The notes: generated by a model from the letters alone, not told the origin. A stretch of 64,000 nt of DNA from Plasmopara viticola (GCA_001695595.3 MBPM02000027.1:434001-498000); one strand, 5' to 3'; shown: positions 12,125 through 25,593, counted from the stretch's first letter. Made by a program: numbers and translations.

Positions 12125-15018
12125 TTATAGTCCCGTCATAATAGTCGTCGTATCGATGTCAAATCCCAGTACAAGAACGATAAGACCGTAGCCAAGAGTG
12201 ACGATCAAAGCCATCGTCACGAGGGAAAAAGTAATTCCTACTCGAAGGAAGTCTTTCACTTCCAAGTACGGTTGGCCGTGGTCGTCCAAAACCAATAGTG
12301 AGTTGATATTCGGAAACGATGAGAACGGGAGTGCCATCGCTGCGAGAATACGAATGTAAATCGTTATCGTTGCCGCAGCATTATTAATGCCCAGAGAATG
12401 CTTACCAGCAGATATTGCCAAAGCACAGCAGATCACAGGAATATGTGGGTGTCCAATTTGAACTGCCATCTCAACGATAATTGGCAAGAGAATGATCGAA
12501 GCAACTGTGTGCGAGACAAAGGTTGTTAGACAGATGACCATACTGCAGAGCGATACAGTGACCATCCAGACATTTCCAGATGGTAGCGCGTGGATGACCG
12601 CTTGGCTAAGCGTATCGAGAAGACCTGACCGTTGCACGGCCTAGAAGCAGCGGATATTTAGAGATGAGGCATAAGCTAGACATTTAATAAGCAAAACAGA
12701 AGCCTACATCTCCTAAAACGTTGCCACCGCCGATCAAGAACAGAATGTGCCAAGAGAACGAGTTGAAGTCGAATTGGCTGAGCATGCCCGTGCCAAACAT
12801 AATAAACTGCAGAGTTTCATAATAGTGAGTGCTAAGACAACTAGAAGCGTGGTGACCTAATTATTTTAACTCACCATGAACATCATCGAGATGATACCCA
12901 AGTCGCCGAACGTGGTGCTTGTTACCGAGAACGACGCCCACAAGAAAATGGTCAAAAGGGTCATCGAAACAACGACAACGTGAAGGCTGCTGATCTTTTG
13001 CTTCTGGTCATAGACAATTTGTGGAATGTACGTCGCATCTTGAGGATTCATCACCCATAGCAAGAATGCCCAACACTATCGTCAAAGGTACGTAAGCAGA
13101 AGATGTGAGACTTTCGAGGGAAATGCGAGACCAGCTTGCTTACCATGATCGTTCCAATAGTACAAAACGGGACAGCCATTGCCATCCACTGACCAAACGT
13201 GACGGAGTATCCAGCCTTTTCCAAAAACGACACAGCAAGTGTATTCTGGAGTGAAGAAATTGGAGTCATCATTCCTCCCAGATTACAAGCGAAGGCCAAG
13301 CCGATCAGAAGCGTCTTGACATAGGTGCTGTTCGTGGAAAAGTCGCGAATAATAGGCAGTAGGACCGACACGCACAGCACTGGAGCCGTGTGGTTACTAA
13401 TCCACATTGACAAAAAGAGACCCATGAGCATGATTGCCAAAAGAAATAGATTTGGGCTTTTCTTGAATCGCCGCTGTAAAAACGCAGCAATGTAAAGCTC
13501 AATCTGGCACTTTGCGAACGCAGCCGAGATCGAATAACTACAGCAGTCCATTAATTTCGTCGTTGAATCAATTGTTAAGCTAAAATGTGACAAAGACGCA
13601 CCCGCCCATGATCAGGATTGTCGTGTGATTAACCAACATAGACATGACTTCCTTGGCGGATTGTTCTGCGGGCAACGAGATAAAATGAACGTCGATGCGT
13701 TTGCGTTAGACTTCGTAAGCGACTTGACATGAAAAGGAAGCACCTACTGGCAGTGAGCAGTTTCTCTGGGTGTGTCTTGTCATTTAGAATGTGCAGGAAT
13801 ACAACAAGTGGAGAAACGAGAAGTGCAGTCGCGAAATACGGAAGTGCTTCTGTGACCCAGAGCGTTGTTATAAACACAAGCATAGCCAAGCATCGCTGTT
13901 GGGCATCCTTTCCTGGAAGTATAAAAATGTTTCAGCATTCAAACCCTGAAAGCTTAAACTTCACCACTTTAACCTTCTGGAGTGACGCGAACAAGCATGA
14001 GGATAATGAAGAGCGCCAATGAAATGCTAAACGGGACGACTTTCACCTAGTAGAGAGTAAGAACATTGGATCGTTTGTCAATGCGTCAATTCACTCACCT
14101 TACGAAGCAATGAGTGCTGGTCCCCTTGCATTCGTCGCATGCGGTGTTCCATATTTCCAGCCTCTAATTTATCCCTACCACCAGTATCTGATCAATCAAT
14201 ATCATCGACAAGTTCAGTCGGGTAAAAATCAATGACCGTACTTTGAAGTGAGACCAAACACGCGATTCAAAAGATGATCGATATCCGTCGACTTATAGAA
14301 TCGTTCATTATCCAGTCGCTTCATAAATGCTTCTTGTGTGTGCACCTTGACCGTCTTGTCAAACTGCAATAGACATTGCAACGCATGAACGACAACATAC
14401 CTATCGAACTTGATATCAATGTAAGCTTACCTTCTTGACAATTTTTCGAAATCCCGAGTGATTAATCTGTACGAACGTGCGTAGATCCACTAATGTATCA
14501 TAAATCTCTTGGAGCGCCGCAAATCCGTGCTCTGTTAGGATAGTAGTGACAACGAAAAATTAAGAGGGCCACACCTTGAAGAATGTCAATCGCGGTTATA
14601 TACCTTGTGAGCGCGTACGTGAGCGTATGTGGACATGACCAGTGGGTGTTCTCTCGTCCTCTAACATGACTTCGAACTCGCCCACCGACCGATTAAGGCG
14701 GACGACTTTGCTTTTATAAAAATCGTTGACGATCTTAAGGTTGGCGTCGAGTACCTCCCAAAACTGATCCTTCGCGTCCTGTACATCATCCACTACAGGC
14801 TTGAGCAGCGGGTGGCTCTCGTCCACGACAACTTGAACTTCCTCATCGCCAGCGTCGAGCTCCATCTTTTGCTGTAGCTTTTTCTGTTTGTTTTGCTTTT
14901 TCTCCACTTCAAAAGCTACGCGCTTGATGAGCCGCTTAAGACGCTTGTACTGCACATAACTGTCGCGCCATTCGGGGTTGGCAGAGATCTCGAGCTGCTT
15001 GCCAAACTTCATGGTCAC
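12125..15018 (-). CDS. SPX-domain SLC13-type phosphate transporter (PHO87/90/91 type)
   Basis: Predicted low-affinity phosphate carrier of the plasma or vacuolar membrane with a built-in sensor. Twelve exons are inferred: 15018-14604, 14531-14431, 14363-14242, 14174-14099, 14046-13974, 13912-13748, 13665-13602, 13537-13144, 13075-12875, 12806-12708, 12640-12406 and 12339-12125. They sum to 2,160 nt, or 719 residues. Exons 1-3 form the SPX domain: MKFGKQLE at the start and the lysine cluster KIVKKFDK that binds inositol pyrophosphates in known SPX proteins. The remainder is a multi-span SLC13 domain with SMWISNHTAPV and, near the end, ALPFSSFPNINS, matching the two signature loops. The last intron (12340-12405, 66 nt) has no stop and keeps frame, so a simple ORF call would add 22 extra residues. 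The start could be either of two nearby ATGs (15018 or 15012). Fungal PHO91 acts in vacuoles; location here is unknown. Confidence 0.9.
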
Positions 15019-16092
15019 AATGTGCGAGGGCGAATTTCGTCATTCGATTCGGCAACTTCGAGTCTGCAGCAACTTAGCGTAGAGCGCCCTAAAGATTATA
15101 TCTAGTACTTTGTACCCCACAAATGTTAAGAACAGCAAATTTACACGGGTCGATATCCTTTATGGTATTTCTACTCAAATCTTCTTGATATAAAATGTAC
15201 AGCCTGTAAGTTTTCCAGCTTGTGAGGCCTCGAGCATGCTTTTTGTGCTTTAGAGCTTGATACGGCATTCCGTCTACAAGTCGATTCTTCTAATTAGCCT
15301 TATCCTGGTGTAAATTTGTTATGGCTCTAGCAAAACCTTGGTAAGCAAGTATTATTTTAAATTGTGAAATCTATATTATGTACGTGCAATCTTGTCACCG
15401 CACGGAATGTAGCTTTTTTTCACGTCATTTATTATGCTATTGTCAACAATTGCTCCTATAGAAATAAATATTATAATGCATAATTAGATAATATTTTACC
15501 CGAGACAAATTAGTTGCCGAAATTATAGGAACAAACTTGTATCGTATTGTATTACGTTATCGCGTTGCCAAGTTATGCAAGTGCTAGGCTCTATGGCTAG
15601 TCCACGGCATAGAGTGGTGTCCGCATACGTCGAGTCTCGTTCGGCGGGCAGTGCAGCCAGCACCGAGGCCGTGAGGGTCTTCCATTATTTTGTGTAGTTT
15701 TGACTTGGTAAGAGCCCAGGTGGCGCTCTGGTGCTGGAGACCGTCGCGTCGAGGGTGAGACCCGTTAGAGACCTGCAGATGCCCGAAGCGCGCGAGCATT
15801 TAGCCCCCGCGCTTGGAAGGAGGGCGTCACCCCAACCTTTTCCGAAAAAGGAACAAACTGTGTTAAGAAATTAGAAAAGCTAAGGTTCGATGACAAACCA
15901 ATATTTTTTAATAAAATTGACTTCACTAAGCTTTCGTCAGCAAAAGCTAGGATAGTTTTCACAACCAATTGTGTCCCCGAGATAGCACAATGAGCAAGCC
16001 GTCGATCAAAATTTCAGCTTTTGCAGGAGAGCAAGTATACCATAGTCTTCAGGCCGTATGAAGATCGACCAAAGTGCCATCGACAACTTAGA
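15019..16092. other. Intergenic stretch with a GC-rich block
   Basis: Between the starts and ends of flanking minus-strand genes. Most of it is AT-rich. A GC-rich block at about 15580-15835 contains a short hairpin (CTCTATG and CATAGAG arms, 12-nt loop) and two overlapping minus-strand open frames of 67-71 codons that I do not recognise. The block differs sharply in composition from its surroundings and may be a transposable-element fragment. Confidence 0.5.
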
Positions 16093-17576
16093 CTAATACG
16101 TCACTTGAAGATCAGGATATCGATTCTTCACAGCTGCAGCCGCTTCCTTTGTGACACTGAAAAATTGTCATGTGAGGAACTAAAAAAAACATTCCATCAG
16201 AATATTATACATACCTTGTGTACCGAAAGTCAATCTTCTTGAGCCGCTTTCGCTCTGGCTCAAGATTTTCGTCAGGAGCAGGACGAGGTATGGTAGGGTC
16301 AAGCAACTCGTTTCTACCACCCATTTTTGCGTGGATTGTGGACACGATCGCCTGAAATATATTAAAAATTTAGACATTTTTCTGGATCGAACTATTCACA
16401 TCGATCCCCACATCAGCCGAAACGCTTTTGACGCCGCATAAATTTAACTCCTGCAAATTTCGAGCTTCTGACCCAAGAAAACGAAGCAATTGGTCGCTTT
16501 GTGTCGTCGCGCAGAATCAGTTCAATCCTGGACCATAAAAAATTATGACGACAAGAACTTACGTAATTGCAACATTCCAATGCAAGCACAGACGCGATAC
16601 GGATTCGCGCTTTCTGAGCAGCGCGATCAGAGCTTCATCGGTAATGGCGCAATAGCCGACACTGAGGCTGTGTAACTTCCGACATTTTGCCATGATGGCC
16701 TTGATTGTTCTGCAATAACAAAGCATTTCCACATTTTTTTCGGTTAACATTTCGACATTCAAAGCACGACCGAACGTAGCGACATACTGATCAGTCACGG
16801 GGTGGCCTGAAAGGTGGATTTTCGTAAATTTGGAGTGGTTCTGATGTCTTTCAATCAGCTTTGTAATGCCTGAAATCGTCATGTTAAAGTTGCCACCAAT
16901 ATCGAGACCCTGGATCGGTTCATTGACTATTTAGGAAAAAAAATCCTTTCAAATCATTTGCTAGCGCACCTGCAGCTTCGGTGCATGTTTACGCAGATGA
17001 TCCAACGAAGCGTCTGTCAACTTGCGACAATTTTCAATATTCAGGTCTTTAATATCTACAATAGTCGTCAATAACAATAAGTTCTTCACAGATGGCACAC
17101 TAATTTATCACCTGGACAGTTTTTTAACAGTAGCTCAATCGCATCATCCGTGAGTCGAAAACAGCCCGAAAAATTAACCGAATGCAATTTCGGGCACGAC
17201 TGAGACAACTTGGAGACCAATGAGTAAAACAAAAGTACGTCGTCGTCAGCTCTCGTTATCTATATTGTGCAGTCACAAGCAGCCTTACCATCTTCACGAA
17301 TACTGTAGAAACCTTAGCGCCAATGATCTCGACACGCGTCATACTCGAATGAAAGAAGCTTTGAGGTAGCGTGTCGTCGCCCACTCTTCCTCCCCGCAGT
17401 AAGGCCCGAATGACCTCCTGCTTGGCCTTGTGTGTGCGCGACTTTGTCGGCTTTCCGATACGATGTGCGCGTTCTAGTGTCTGGTCATTGATTATAACAT
17501 CCAGCTGTCGTGGCGCCTTGGAGATAAACTTGAGTACCAGCTTGTCCAGTGGGGACACCTCGCGGCGGAATGCCAT
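16093..17576 (-). CDS. Leucine-rich-repeat protein, AMN1/FBXL-like
   Basis: Multi-exon gene read as a chain of cysteine-containing leucine-rich repeats of about 26 residues, e.g. [17 protein letters not shown] and [16 protein letters not shown], the form found in AMN1 and in FBXL substrate receptors of SCF ubiquitin ligases. The first exon starts [13 protein letters not shown] at 17576, which is similar in position to an F-box but too degenerate for me to call one. Several short introns separate the repeats. The last exon is reached through a donor after FRYTR and ends [12 protein letters not shown] with a stop at 16093-16095. The tail carries a basic patch (PERKRLKKI) that could be a nuclear signal. 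The overall repeat family is secure. Individual exon edges in the middle (16900-17260) are approximate, and a role as a ubiquitin-ligase receptor is inference. Confidence 0.75.
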
Positions 17577-20500
17577 TAGTTGATGCAGGCGTGGCCTAAC
17601 TAAGGACCTATTAATATGAGATAAATCTAATAGTGGCCTCTGATTAGCTCAAAAGGTGATCTTTGTTTACTTTTCACTTCGCCACAAAATATACAACTAT
17701 GAAGGTTCATTCACCATTCACCGCTTCTGACACTTGTCCAAACCTCCTTGAGCGAGCGAGAGCTGTAATAGATGCGCATGTGCAGCAGAGCGAATATGTC
17801 GCTGTTAGAAAACGCTTACAATAGGAACGATGGAGACATAAAGGCTTTGATTCTTGCCTGCTCCCACTGCAATCTGCCAGTCATACACGCAGAGCGCAAG
17901 CTGAGTTAGGGTTCAAGGTGGCACCAAAGAGTAGTGATCAGTTTGTTAATGCTTCAAACTAACGCAAACAAGTGCTGCTTATTCAGCTCCTGAGACCGTG
18001 CTTCGAGATCCTGGGTACGTACACTCCTAACCGGTTCGATACAGCGACTTCTATCAGAGTTTGAGGTGCCACCCGTGCCAATAATGCGCAAGCCTCCGCC
18101 TCCCAAGCCACCGTCTTTCAAATCGCCGCCGCGTAAGCTGCCGCTTCGCAAGCAGCTGAGATAGAGTTTTGGCAGTGGGCTTGTTTCTTTGAACAAATGA
18201 GGATGTAAGGTGTTCGAAAAATTTGTATCTACGGTTTCCTCCGGGTGTTTTGTTCTCGGAATATATACCATATTGCCTCAACGTACGAGTGGTTGGTTTC
18301 CATATATGATGTTTGTCTTTGCCTAGCATGATTCGTAGATTTTTCCGCAATATCACTGATTGTGGGGTCAATTATCGGACGGCTTCCAAAACATAGTCCA
18401 TACCGGTGTTTTATCTTTTTGTGCACAAGTAAAAAGTTGCCTAGTTCTAAAGAGTCTTCACGATTTGAAATGCAAAAAAAAGCAATGCTTTCGCTTCCGT
18501 GATAAGTGTGGCAAATTGTGATCGATAAAAGACCAAGTTCACCTGCAATCTGTCGTTTTCCATTTGTTCAGTGCACTTATGCTTCAAGTGCGTTAAATAG
18601 GTCAAAGTACCAATTCTCATGCATTGCACGCACAAAGGAGGATAGATGCCGTTGTCGGCACCATAGTAAAAAAAAGCACAAAGGAAAAGAACAGCCAGAT
18701 TTTCAGCTCAACACTCCACAACAGCCTTGAAGACTAGTGATGGTTTTTTTAAATACTGGTACTTAAGCAGGTCAGCTACTGAGCTTAGCGCTGATCTCGA
18801 AATATACGCACCAAATAGACGCCGGTGTAGACGCGTCGTTGCTGTCTGAGCAAAGCACAATAATGTTTCAAATATGTATTTGCTGTTGACGTGACATGCC
18901 TTCTGACAAGTTCACGCATAAAACGGGTCACAAAGCGCCTCACTTGAGTAAGCGTGCTTTAATATATGTGATCTTGCACTTCGAAGACCGACGTATCTAA
19001 CTCAATTCAATTTAACAATTACACTATTATTATTGTACGTATGACCTTCTTCTTGAAGATACCATTCGAAAGATCTCGTAAATCACCACCGGTATATAAG
19101 TTTCGGTAGAAACCTGCTAAACACCATTGATTTGTAGTGGAAAGGAAGCTTTGGGCATGAAAACTTGACTTTTGGAACTGCTCAATAGATTTAGCATCGC
19201 TTGGATATAATTAATCTCTAGTTAAAGACGAATGCGCGCTATTTATTACTCTTATGGCTTTCGTCCAAAAGCTCTGTCTGGTCATTTCGATTACCAATGT
19301 GACAGCAAAAAGTCCCTGGCCACTTAATGATTACCCAGCCAGTCACCGAAAAAGTTGCTATTGCGCTCAAAACTTCATGCACATCAAAGGCTGTGTCTGT
19401 GATCTAGAAGGCGAGCTAAAAAGAGGCTTGCCCGCCAATGTGCCGCTCGAGTAAAGAAGGCTTTAAAGCTGAGCTTCGCCGCGACAAAGAGCGCATGAAC
19501 ACCGTTCGCATTTGCCCGGTGATCCACACACACCTCCGCATCTAAATAATGAAGAAGATGAAAAGTGCCACAAGTGCTCCAGATTCTCGTCTCATTCAAA
19601 GCGGCAAAGAGCCTACGGTGTGACGTAATCACACAGCACCTTGTGCAGAGGAAGCATGCAGGAAGATCTGAAATGTTTTGATGAACGACCGCACCAAAAT
19701 GCAGCGTATGGACTGATTTTTGCATTGCACTTTCTACTGTGCTATCATCCTTCTAATAATACCGTATACGCCCTAATTTCACTAAGGCGGGGATTAAAAG
19801 CATTTCATTAATCTTCGAAATGGTCAGTTTGCGGACCGGTTTAAATACTAATAGAATCTCTGTAAACCAACATTTTTTAAAGCTCCAATAACAAAAGGTC
19901 ATCTTTTATCACAAAAGCTCTGGTCAATGAAACGACTCGTTACTCCATCCCCCATTAAGACTTAAATCAAATTGTTTGGTATTTTCCATCGCTCTTGACA
20001 CTTATACAAACCTCTTAATTAGCGAGGAGGGCTACCGATCGGCCGAATGTTTGTACGATGCCTAAGCGTATGCCGAAGAAGGCTGCATTGGCTTCCGCAG
20101 GTGCCACTGCGTCTCTGCATCTGTATCTCTACCTGCAAAGGGCTGCCAAAAAACCTGTCCTGGCAGTGGTCTATATGTATGAAAATTACAAGTGAGTGGT
20201 TTACTTAATTTTGAGCGGTTGGTACCATGTTTGGTTCGCTGATATCCTTACTGGTCGCTGTCAGTTACACATAATTTGTTTATTGCCGCATCAATGCCTT
20301 TTGATGGGCTTCAATAATTGGCGTGCAAACACACTATAACAAAAATAAAACCGCGGCATGAGTACTCTGGACGACAAAACGGGGTTGCGAAGGGCACAAA
20401 TGATTCAAGCTGCCGCAAATATGTCGGTACCTGATGTCAGTCTACGCAGTCAAGGTACAATCTCTAGATTCAAGTCCTTATGCAGCTGTGCAGTGTATAT

Positions 20501-23500
20501 GAGTGATGCAGCGCATGAGAGTATTTAGGTTTTGTTGTTCTTAGAGCAGTTCTCAATTTTGTCCATCATAACGAAGTTTTCGTTCTAATTTTAGGGATGG
20601 CAATACCGAAGTCACCTTTTTTTACAAAAGGCTCGATGGTCAATCTTGCGTCTTGACGGCAGTCTCAGTGCCCATTTGTATGATTATGTAGTCATTTCTA
20701 GCAGAAAGCTCTTGTTATTGAAAAATGGTTATTATTCTCATGACCGGCAAGTACGTTTAAAGTTATTAATCCCAAATTATTGTGGAAAGCTTTGCGATAT
20801 TATCTGTGCTTTATAACACAAAGTGTATCTGCTTTTGGTCACCCACGGAGGATTACCATCTTATATCGTTTCGAATCTTATTTGTTAAGCTTTCTTGCTT
20901 TCTTCCAAGCACATTACAATCGCATATAGTTGCAACTGAGCGTTGACTACTTCATTTTGCTTATTCAAGTCAAAAGCTTTCCGCAGAAATCTGTCAAAAA
21001 CTTATGCGTACCATTTCAGTTAGGTTTTGCTTTGCTAACATGTGCAATTGCACAAGTCAGGGCACATAGGTATGTGTAATTTCTATACTTCTGTGCAAAG
21101 ATGTTGCTTAAGGTCATCTTAAAGGATCATTGTTGGCTTCTTTTGGGTACCTTATCGCATTGGAAGTCTAAGTGAACCAGTACAACGTCTACCTCTGTCT
21201 AGTCAATTCCGTAACTTTAGTACTTTGAGAAGATACTTTTTCACACCGTCAGGGCGTATAATTTTTTTTTACGTAAGCGCAAAGCCTTTCGAGCAGCAAT
21301 TGACGAGAGCTAAGTTGACGTCTGTTAATTACAAATTTGTGATCAAAGCGGTGTTTTCACGCGTGCTAAACTTCTTGTTACGCACACGCGTCTTGTGCCA
21401 CGCTTATTGACAGTACTGGAGCGGTACGTCGTCGTATTATCCGGTTTTGAGCTTTCGTACCTGTGGAAGAGAAAACTAGAGCTGACAATTCCTTCAACAG
21501 CCGGATCTCAAATTTACTGCAGCTGAACACCGATCTTTGATTAAAATGGCAGTCCGCAACTGAAATATAGCAGAGAAGGATTTACTTTTACCGCACATCA
21601 TCGGCACACTTTACAGACGTTAGACACGTAATTGCTGAGCTATGTTATTTCACAATTTTTTTGGATGTATATTTTGGACACCTTTCGTTTTGAAGTGCTT
21701 TATACGAATTCTGTCGGATTCGGGTCATTGCCCCTACATTTTAAATTTGTTAGGCCTTTAAGCAGCTCGATGGAGGTGCTCATGGGCTATCGTATTGAGT
21801 TAAAAGGGCTAAAGATGAAAATTGGCTCAGAAACAAACTTACGTAAAGTTCCAGCAAACGGCCCTCATGACAGACCGGCAACTCGAGGACAGAATTCGAC
21901 CGCGATCTTATTACTTTCCTTCTACCAGTGCCATTATGACCTGGTTGCATGACAAATTGAAACGCGAGAAGTCAATATATTTGCAGAAGCCTCATCGAAT
22001 TCGAGGTTTGAATCGTCGCCAAAAAGCATCATTTGTGTTACGCTGCGCCTTCTCGACGTCTCTCATAAGATATCGAGCTTAACAATTAGCTTTACAATGC
22101 TAAGCACGCTTAGTTGATCGACTCGGCGGATCACCAGTGTGTCGTACAAAACCTTTGGAATACAGCGCAGGAGTTGAAGCAAAGTCGTATTTGAAAAGGT
22201 CATTAACAGTGAGTAGTGGATCCAAATTACCGTATATCGGAAAGCTAGAGGATCAACCCTCGCTGCAGCTTACCGGTGACCTTAATTCTTCAGTGACTTC
22301 ATTCTTTATTTTGAATCAAAACGCGATTAGACTTTGGAAATAGATTTAAGCTCCTTTTGATCGGTTAGGGTTAGAGGTGTTTCGTGGAGACTCAAGTGTA
22401 AAAATGTGGACTACCTCTACATGAAGAAGACCGAAAACATTGTGCTTTTGGATTAGCTACAGGCAGTGGAAGAAGACTGCTGCCGTGACTCTCCGCTTAT
22501 CTAATAAACGTCTCGATATCGTGGCAACTTACCTGCAGATGGGGAAGGACACGCTTGCTCAGCTGCCTGCATAACCAGTCTCGATCTACCAGCGGCTGCA
22601 AAAGGAACAAATTTGGGCGCTAAATTATTTTTTTCAGCCTACAATGTTTCTTTTAATCCCGCTGGTCACCGTAACCAGAGCGTGCAGTAATTCCAGTGCC
22701 TCAGGTGATAATAAACGCGCAAAGTTGATATCTTCATCTGCAAAACACTTTGACCGCCCACCAAACCTGATCATCTATTTTGTGGTCGAGTCCAAGAGCA
22801 ATTTAGGGCTTCTGACCAGATCTTATATATAGTTTGGGTTCAGGCAGCCGATGAATGAGTTATTATCTGCGGCAAGTCCCATCACCTCCAGCTGCATCTT
22901 TTGACGAATCCACCTTTTCATTTGGTTCCCGATCTCCCAATCGTATATACACTACTGGTGATCCATAATTTGTTTCGCTTGAAGCAATTGTCTTAAAGCT
23001 TTCACAGGCGTCACTTCTTTTAGACGGCTCCAATCGAAGCTCTGATAAGACCAACAATCACATTGATGGTACATCCCAAGTGCAACCATCGACATTTACG
23101 GAGACTGTGTGAAACAATAGTGGTTCAGTCAAAGAAACGATTTGACAAGTTTCTTCGAGTAAGCACGAGGCTAAATTGGCTTTCAAAAGCAAGTCTTCTC
23201 ATTTAAAGCCAACTTTCTGTGTCGGGCAGCCGAATGACAACTAATATATTTTGGTACAGATGTGGTACAGACAGAAAAATGGGCTGCAACACAGCACAGT
23301 GGAATGTACAATGCCCAATGTGCTCGGCATAGTCGATTTGTATGACCAACTCCCCATGTGAGAGAGTTAAATTACACTTCTCACTGTCAGTTGCTTGAGT
23401 AGTATGCTCTGGTGTTGATTAGTCATGACCCAAGCCGCTTAAACGCATTTGCGACACTCGACCGTCGGGTGAAGCAGTTGCTCAATCCATACGAAGAGCA

Positions 23501-23694
23501 TGCAGATACATTCTATGATGACAGTTTGGCTTGCTCTTGTCAATCTCTTACTCAAATATAGTGGAAATTACGCAAAAGGTATTTCGCCGCTTTTCGAGTT
23601 TTGTATCATCAAAATCAAAATTCTTTCTCCTCTCGGTAAAGCGCATGTGGGGTGAGAGTCTCGCAATCACTATCTTACATTATATTTCTTTTTT

Positions 23695-23729
23695 ACTCGT
23701 AAGCTTGCTGATAACTCGTAAGCTTGCTG
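23695..23729. repeat. Short direct repeat, 19-bp period
   Basis: The 16-mer ACTCGTAAGCTTGCTG at 23695 recurs at 23714, and is followed by CTTACG, the inverted form of its core. Read directly from sequence. It may be a replication-slippage product. Confidence 0.8.
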
Positions 23730-25218
23730 CTTACGATCAATGTACTGCTTTTCTGTCAGCTCTTCATTACTAAGTACTGCCCAGTTATTGTTGCTAGAGC
23801 AATTCGAGCTTAAAGCATGAGACTGTACCAAGCCGGTTTTTGTGAGAAAATTTTCTGGTACTTAACCTTACCTGGTTCACGCACAAGTAAGCCCATGTGT
23901 CGCACGTCTCGTGCACGCGAGCGACCAGTGTTCGTTTCCCGATCAAAAATTAATGCCTAATGGTCTACAAGTCATATATCTTGGTATACCCGATGAGACA
24001 CAATAGTACAAGAAGCTATCGAGACAAGTAATATTTCTCCTTTTGATTGATTTTCTGGCCGTGTAGTCATCTGTACATGCCGAATCTACTGTGATTGCTT
24101 TAATAACCACCTCGCGTGCCACAAATTTGGCATTTACCTTAAATGAACGCTCAATGTGACGCACGAGCGACTAAAAGAGCCAGACTCTCATTTCCGCTAG
24201 ATTTCTGTTGCATACCAAGCTCAAAAGAGTGGAGCCTTGATGTCAAAAGGGTGAAATCATCCTATAATACTCATGCCTCACGAGACTTTTAAATGTGATA
24301 CGATTTTTTCAGCGCTGGGTAGTGTAGTAAATAGAGTCATCTTTGCTGCTCGTACTTTGCGATAGTCTTGGCGACAACGTCGCGCGAATAGATCAGTACC
24401 TTTGGTACAAGCTTGCTCAGCCATTGACCCGTTGCTAACTGCCGGTATACCACCAGCATGCCTCCGCATTTTTCGCTAGAATAAGCTTTGCGTCGATAAA
24501 GTTAAGGAATAGAGCCCTACGAGCAGAGGGAGCTCTGTCTTTGCCTTCCGACATATTAAAAAAGGAGACATAGAACTGCAAATGCGTCTCGGCAAAGAGG
24601 GGCATGTCTCGGTCAAATGAGCCTTACACTTTGGACACTAACGAAATGAGGCATAGACAGCCATAGTTGACTTCTCGACGACAAACGCTCGGCCATGGGT
24701 AAACTTCATATGGTCTCGTCTGCTAAGGTGGAAAGCTTATTCAGTCCGGCGGTGTCCTAGTTGACGATGTCGCATATGTTGTAGCCAAAAATAAAAAGCC
24801 AAACACGGGAATTCAAGGTGAATCAGAGCTGTCTGATTGATTTGGATTGGTGACAAGCTATGCGACTTTGTCACCGCCACGCACATATTCAAGTCATTAA
24901 GTCTGCTCACTATTTGTACATCGGGTCTGACGAGAAAGATTTGGTGTAGGCTATGTTGTCAAAGAGTACAGTACGCACTCTGCACTATATATACAAGCCT
25001 TATAACGGCTGTCTATTGCGTACTTCGATTTACTGAACTTCGTATGTACCGAACAATTGCTTACTGATTGCTTCTTTCCACTCCGTTTGAATAAGATTAC
25101 AAGTAGTCCCGTTATCGCCTATGACCCACCACTCGAGTTGATCCAGCATGCGCTTCATCTTTCGCTTCCGATACATCACTGTCGCAGCATCGCGCTAATT
25201 TAAACGGCTTGCTTTGAA

Positions 25219-25593
25219 ATGCAGACTTTAATGGCTGCAATCGGTAATACAGTAAGTGAGCTCTCGATCGCATGGCAATCACTCGAGACACACTATCGAA
25301 AACAAAAGGAAAATGACCAAGGATGTAATGCCGTGACAGGGAACAGAAACAAACCTAGAGTGGCCAGCCAAACCATGTCGGATCAAGTCTACCTTGCGAT
25401 GAGCCTTATGTATCGCTCACAATACAACAATAAACCAGAAGTTCTCTCATTAATGTACACACGACCACGCCGATCGACACTACTGAAACATTTGTTGTGT
25501 CGGCGTTGTGTAAAGGGAGGTCCATCGCTTAATTGTTGCCGTTTAGTGTGTCAAGGATGTGAAGAGATAAAGGGCGCCAGAATATTCCAATAA
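25219..25593 (+). pseudogene. Unrecognised 124-codon frame with cysteine pairs, possible FYVE-like relic
   Basis: The longest frame in the desert. Near its end it carries paired cysteines, LCRRCVKGGPSLNCCRL then VCQGCEE, spaced roughly like the C-x2-C ligand pairs of FYVE-related fingers in the large START/FYVE families of oomycetes. Upstream, at about 24720-24800, the plus strand reads SSAKVESLFSP and then, after a frame change, VLVDDVAYVVA, loosely like the N-terminal part of that START-type family. Stops between the two pieces argue for a dead gene. The match is weak and was made by eye; it may be chance. Confidence 0.25.

Noticed and set aside
17954..18426. Three overlapping minus-strand frames with glycine-rich text
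   Set aside because: All three frames are open over the same DNA, which points to base composition rather than coding; no splice-consistent gene was found.
19384..19725. 113-codon minus-strand frame with several cysteines and histidines
   Set aside because: The spacing of cysteines does not fit any zinc finger I know, and there are no flanking exons.
22644..22832. 62-codon frame starting MFLLIPLVTVTRACSNS, considered as an RXLR effector
   Set aside because: The signal-like start is short, no RXLR/EER motif follows, and the region is full of stops.
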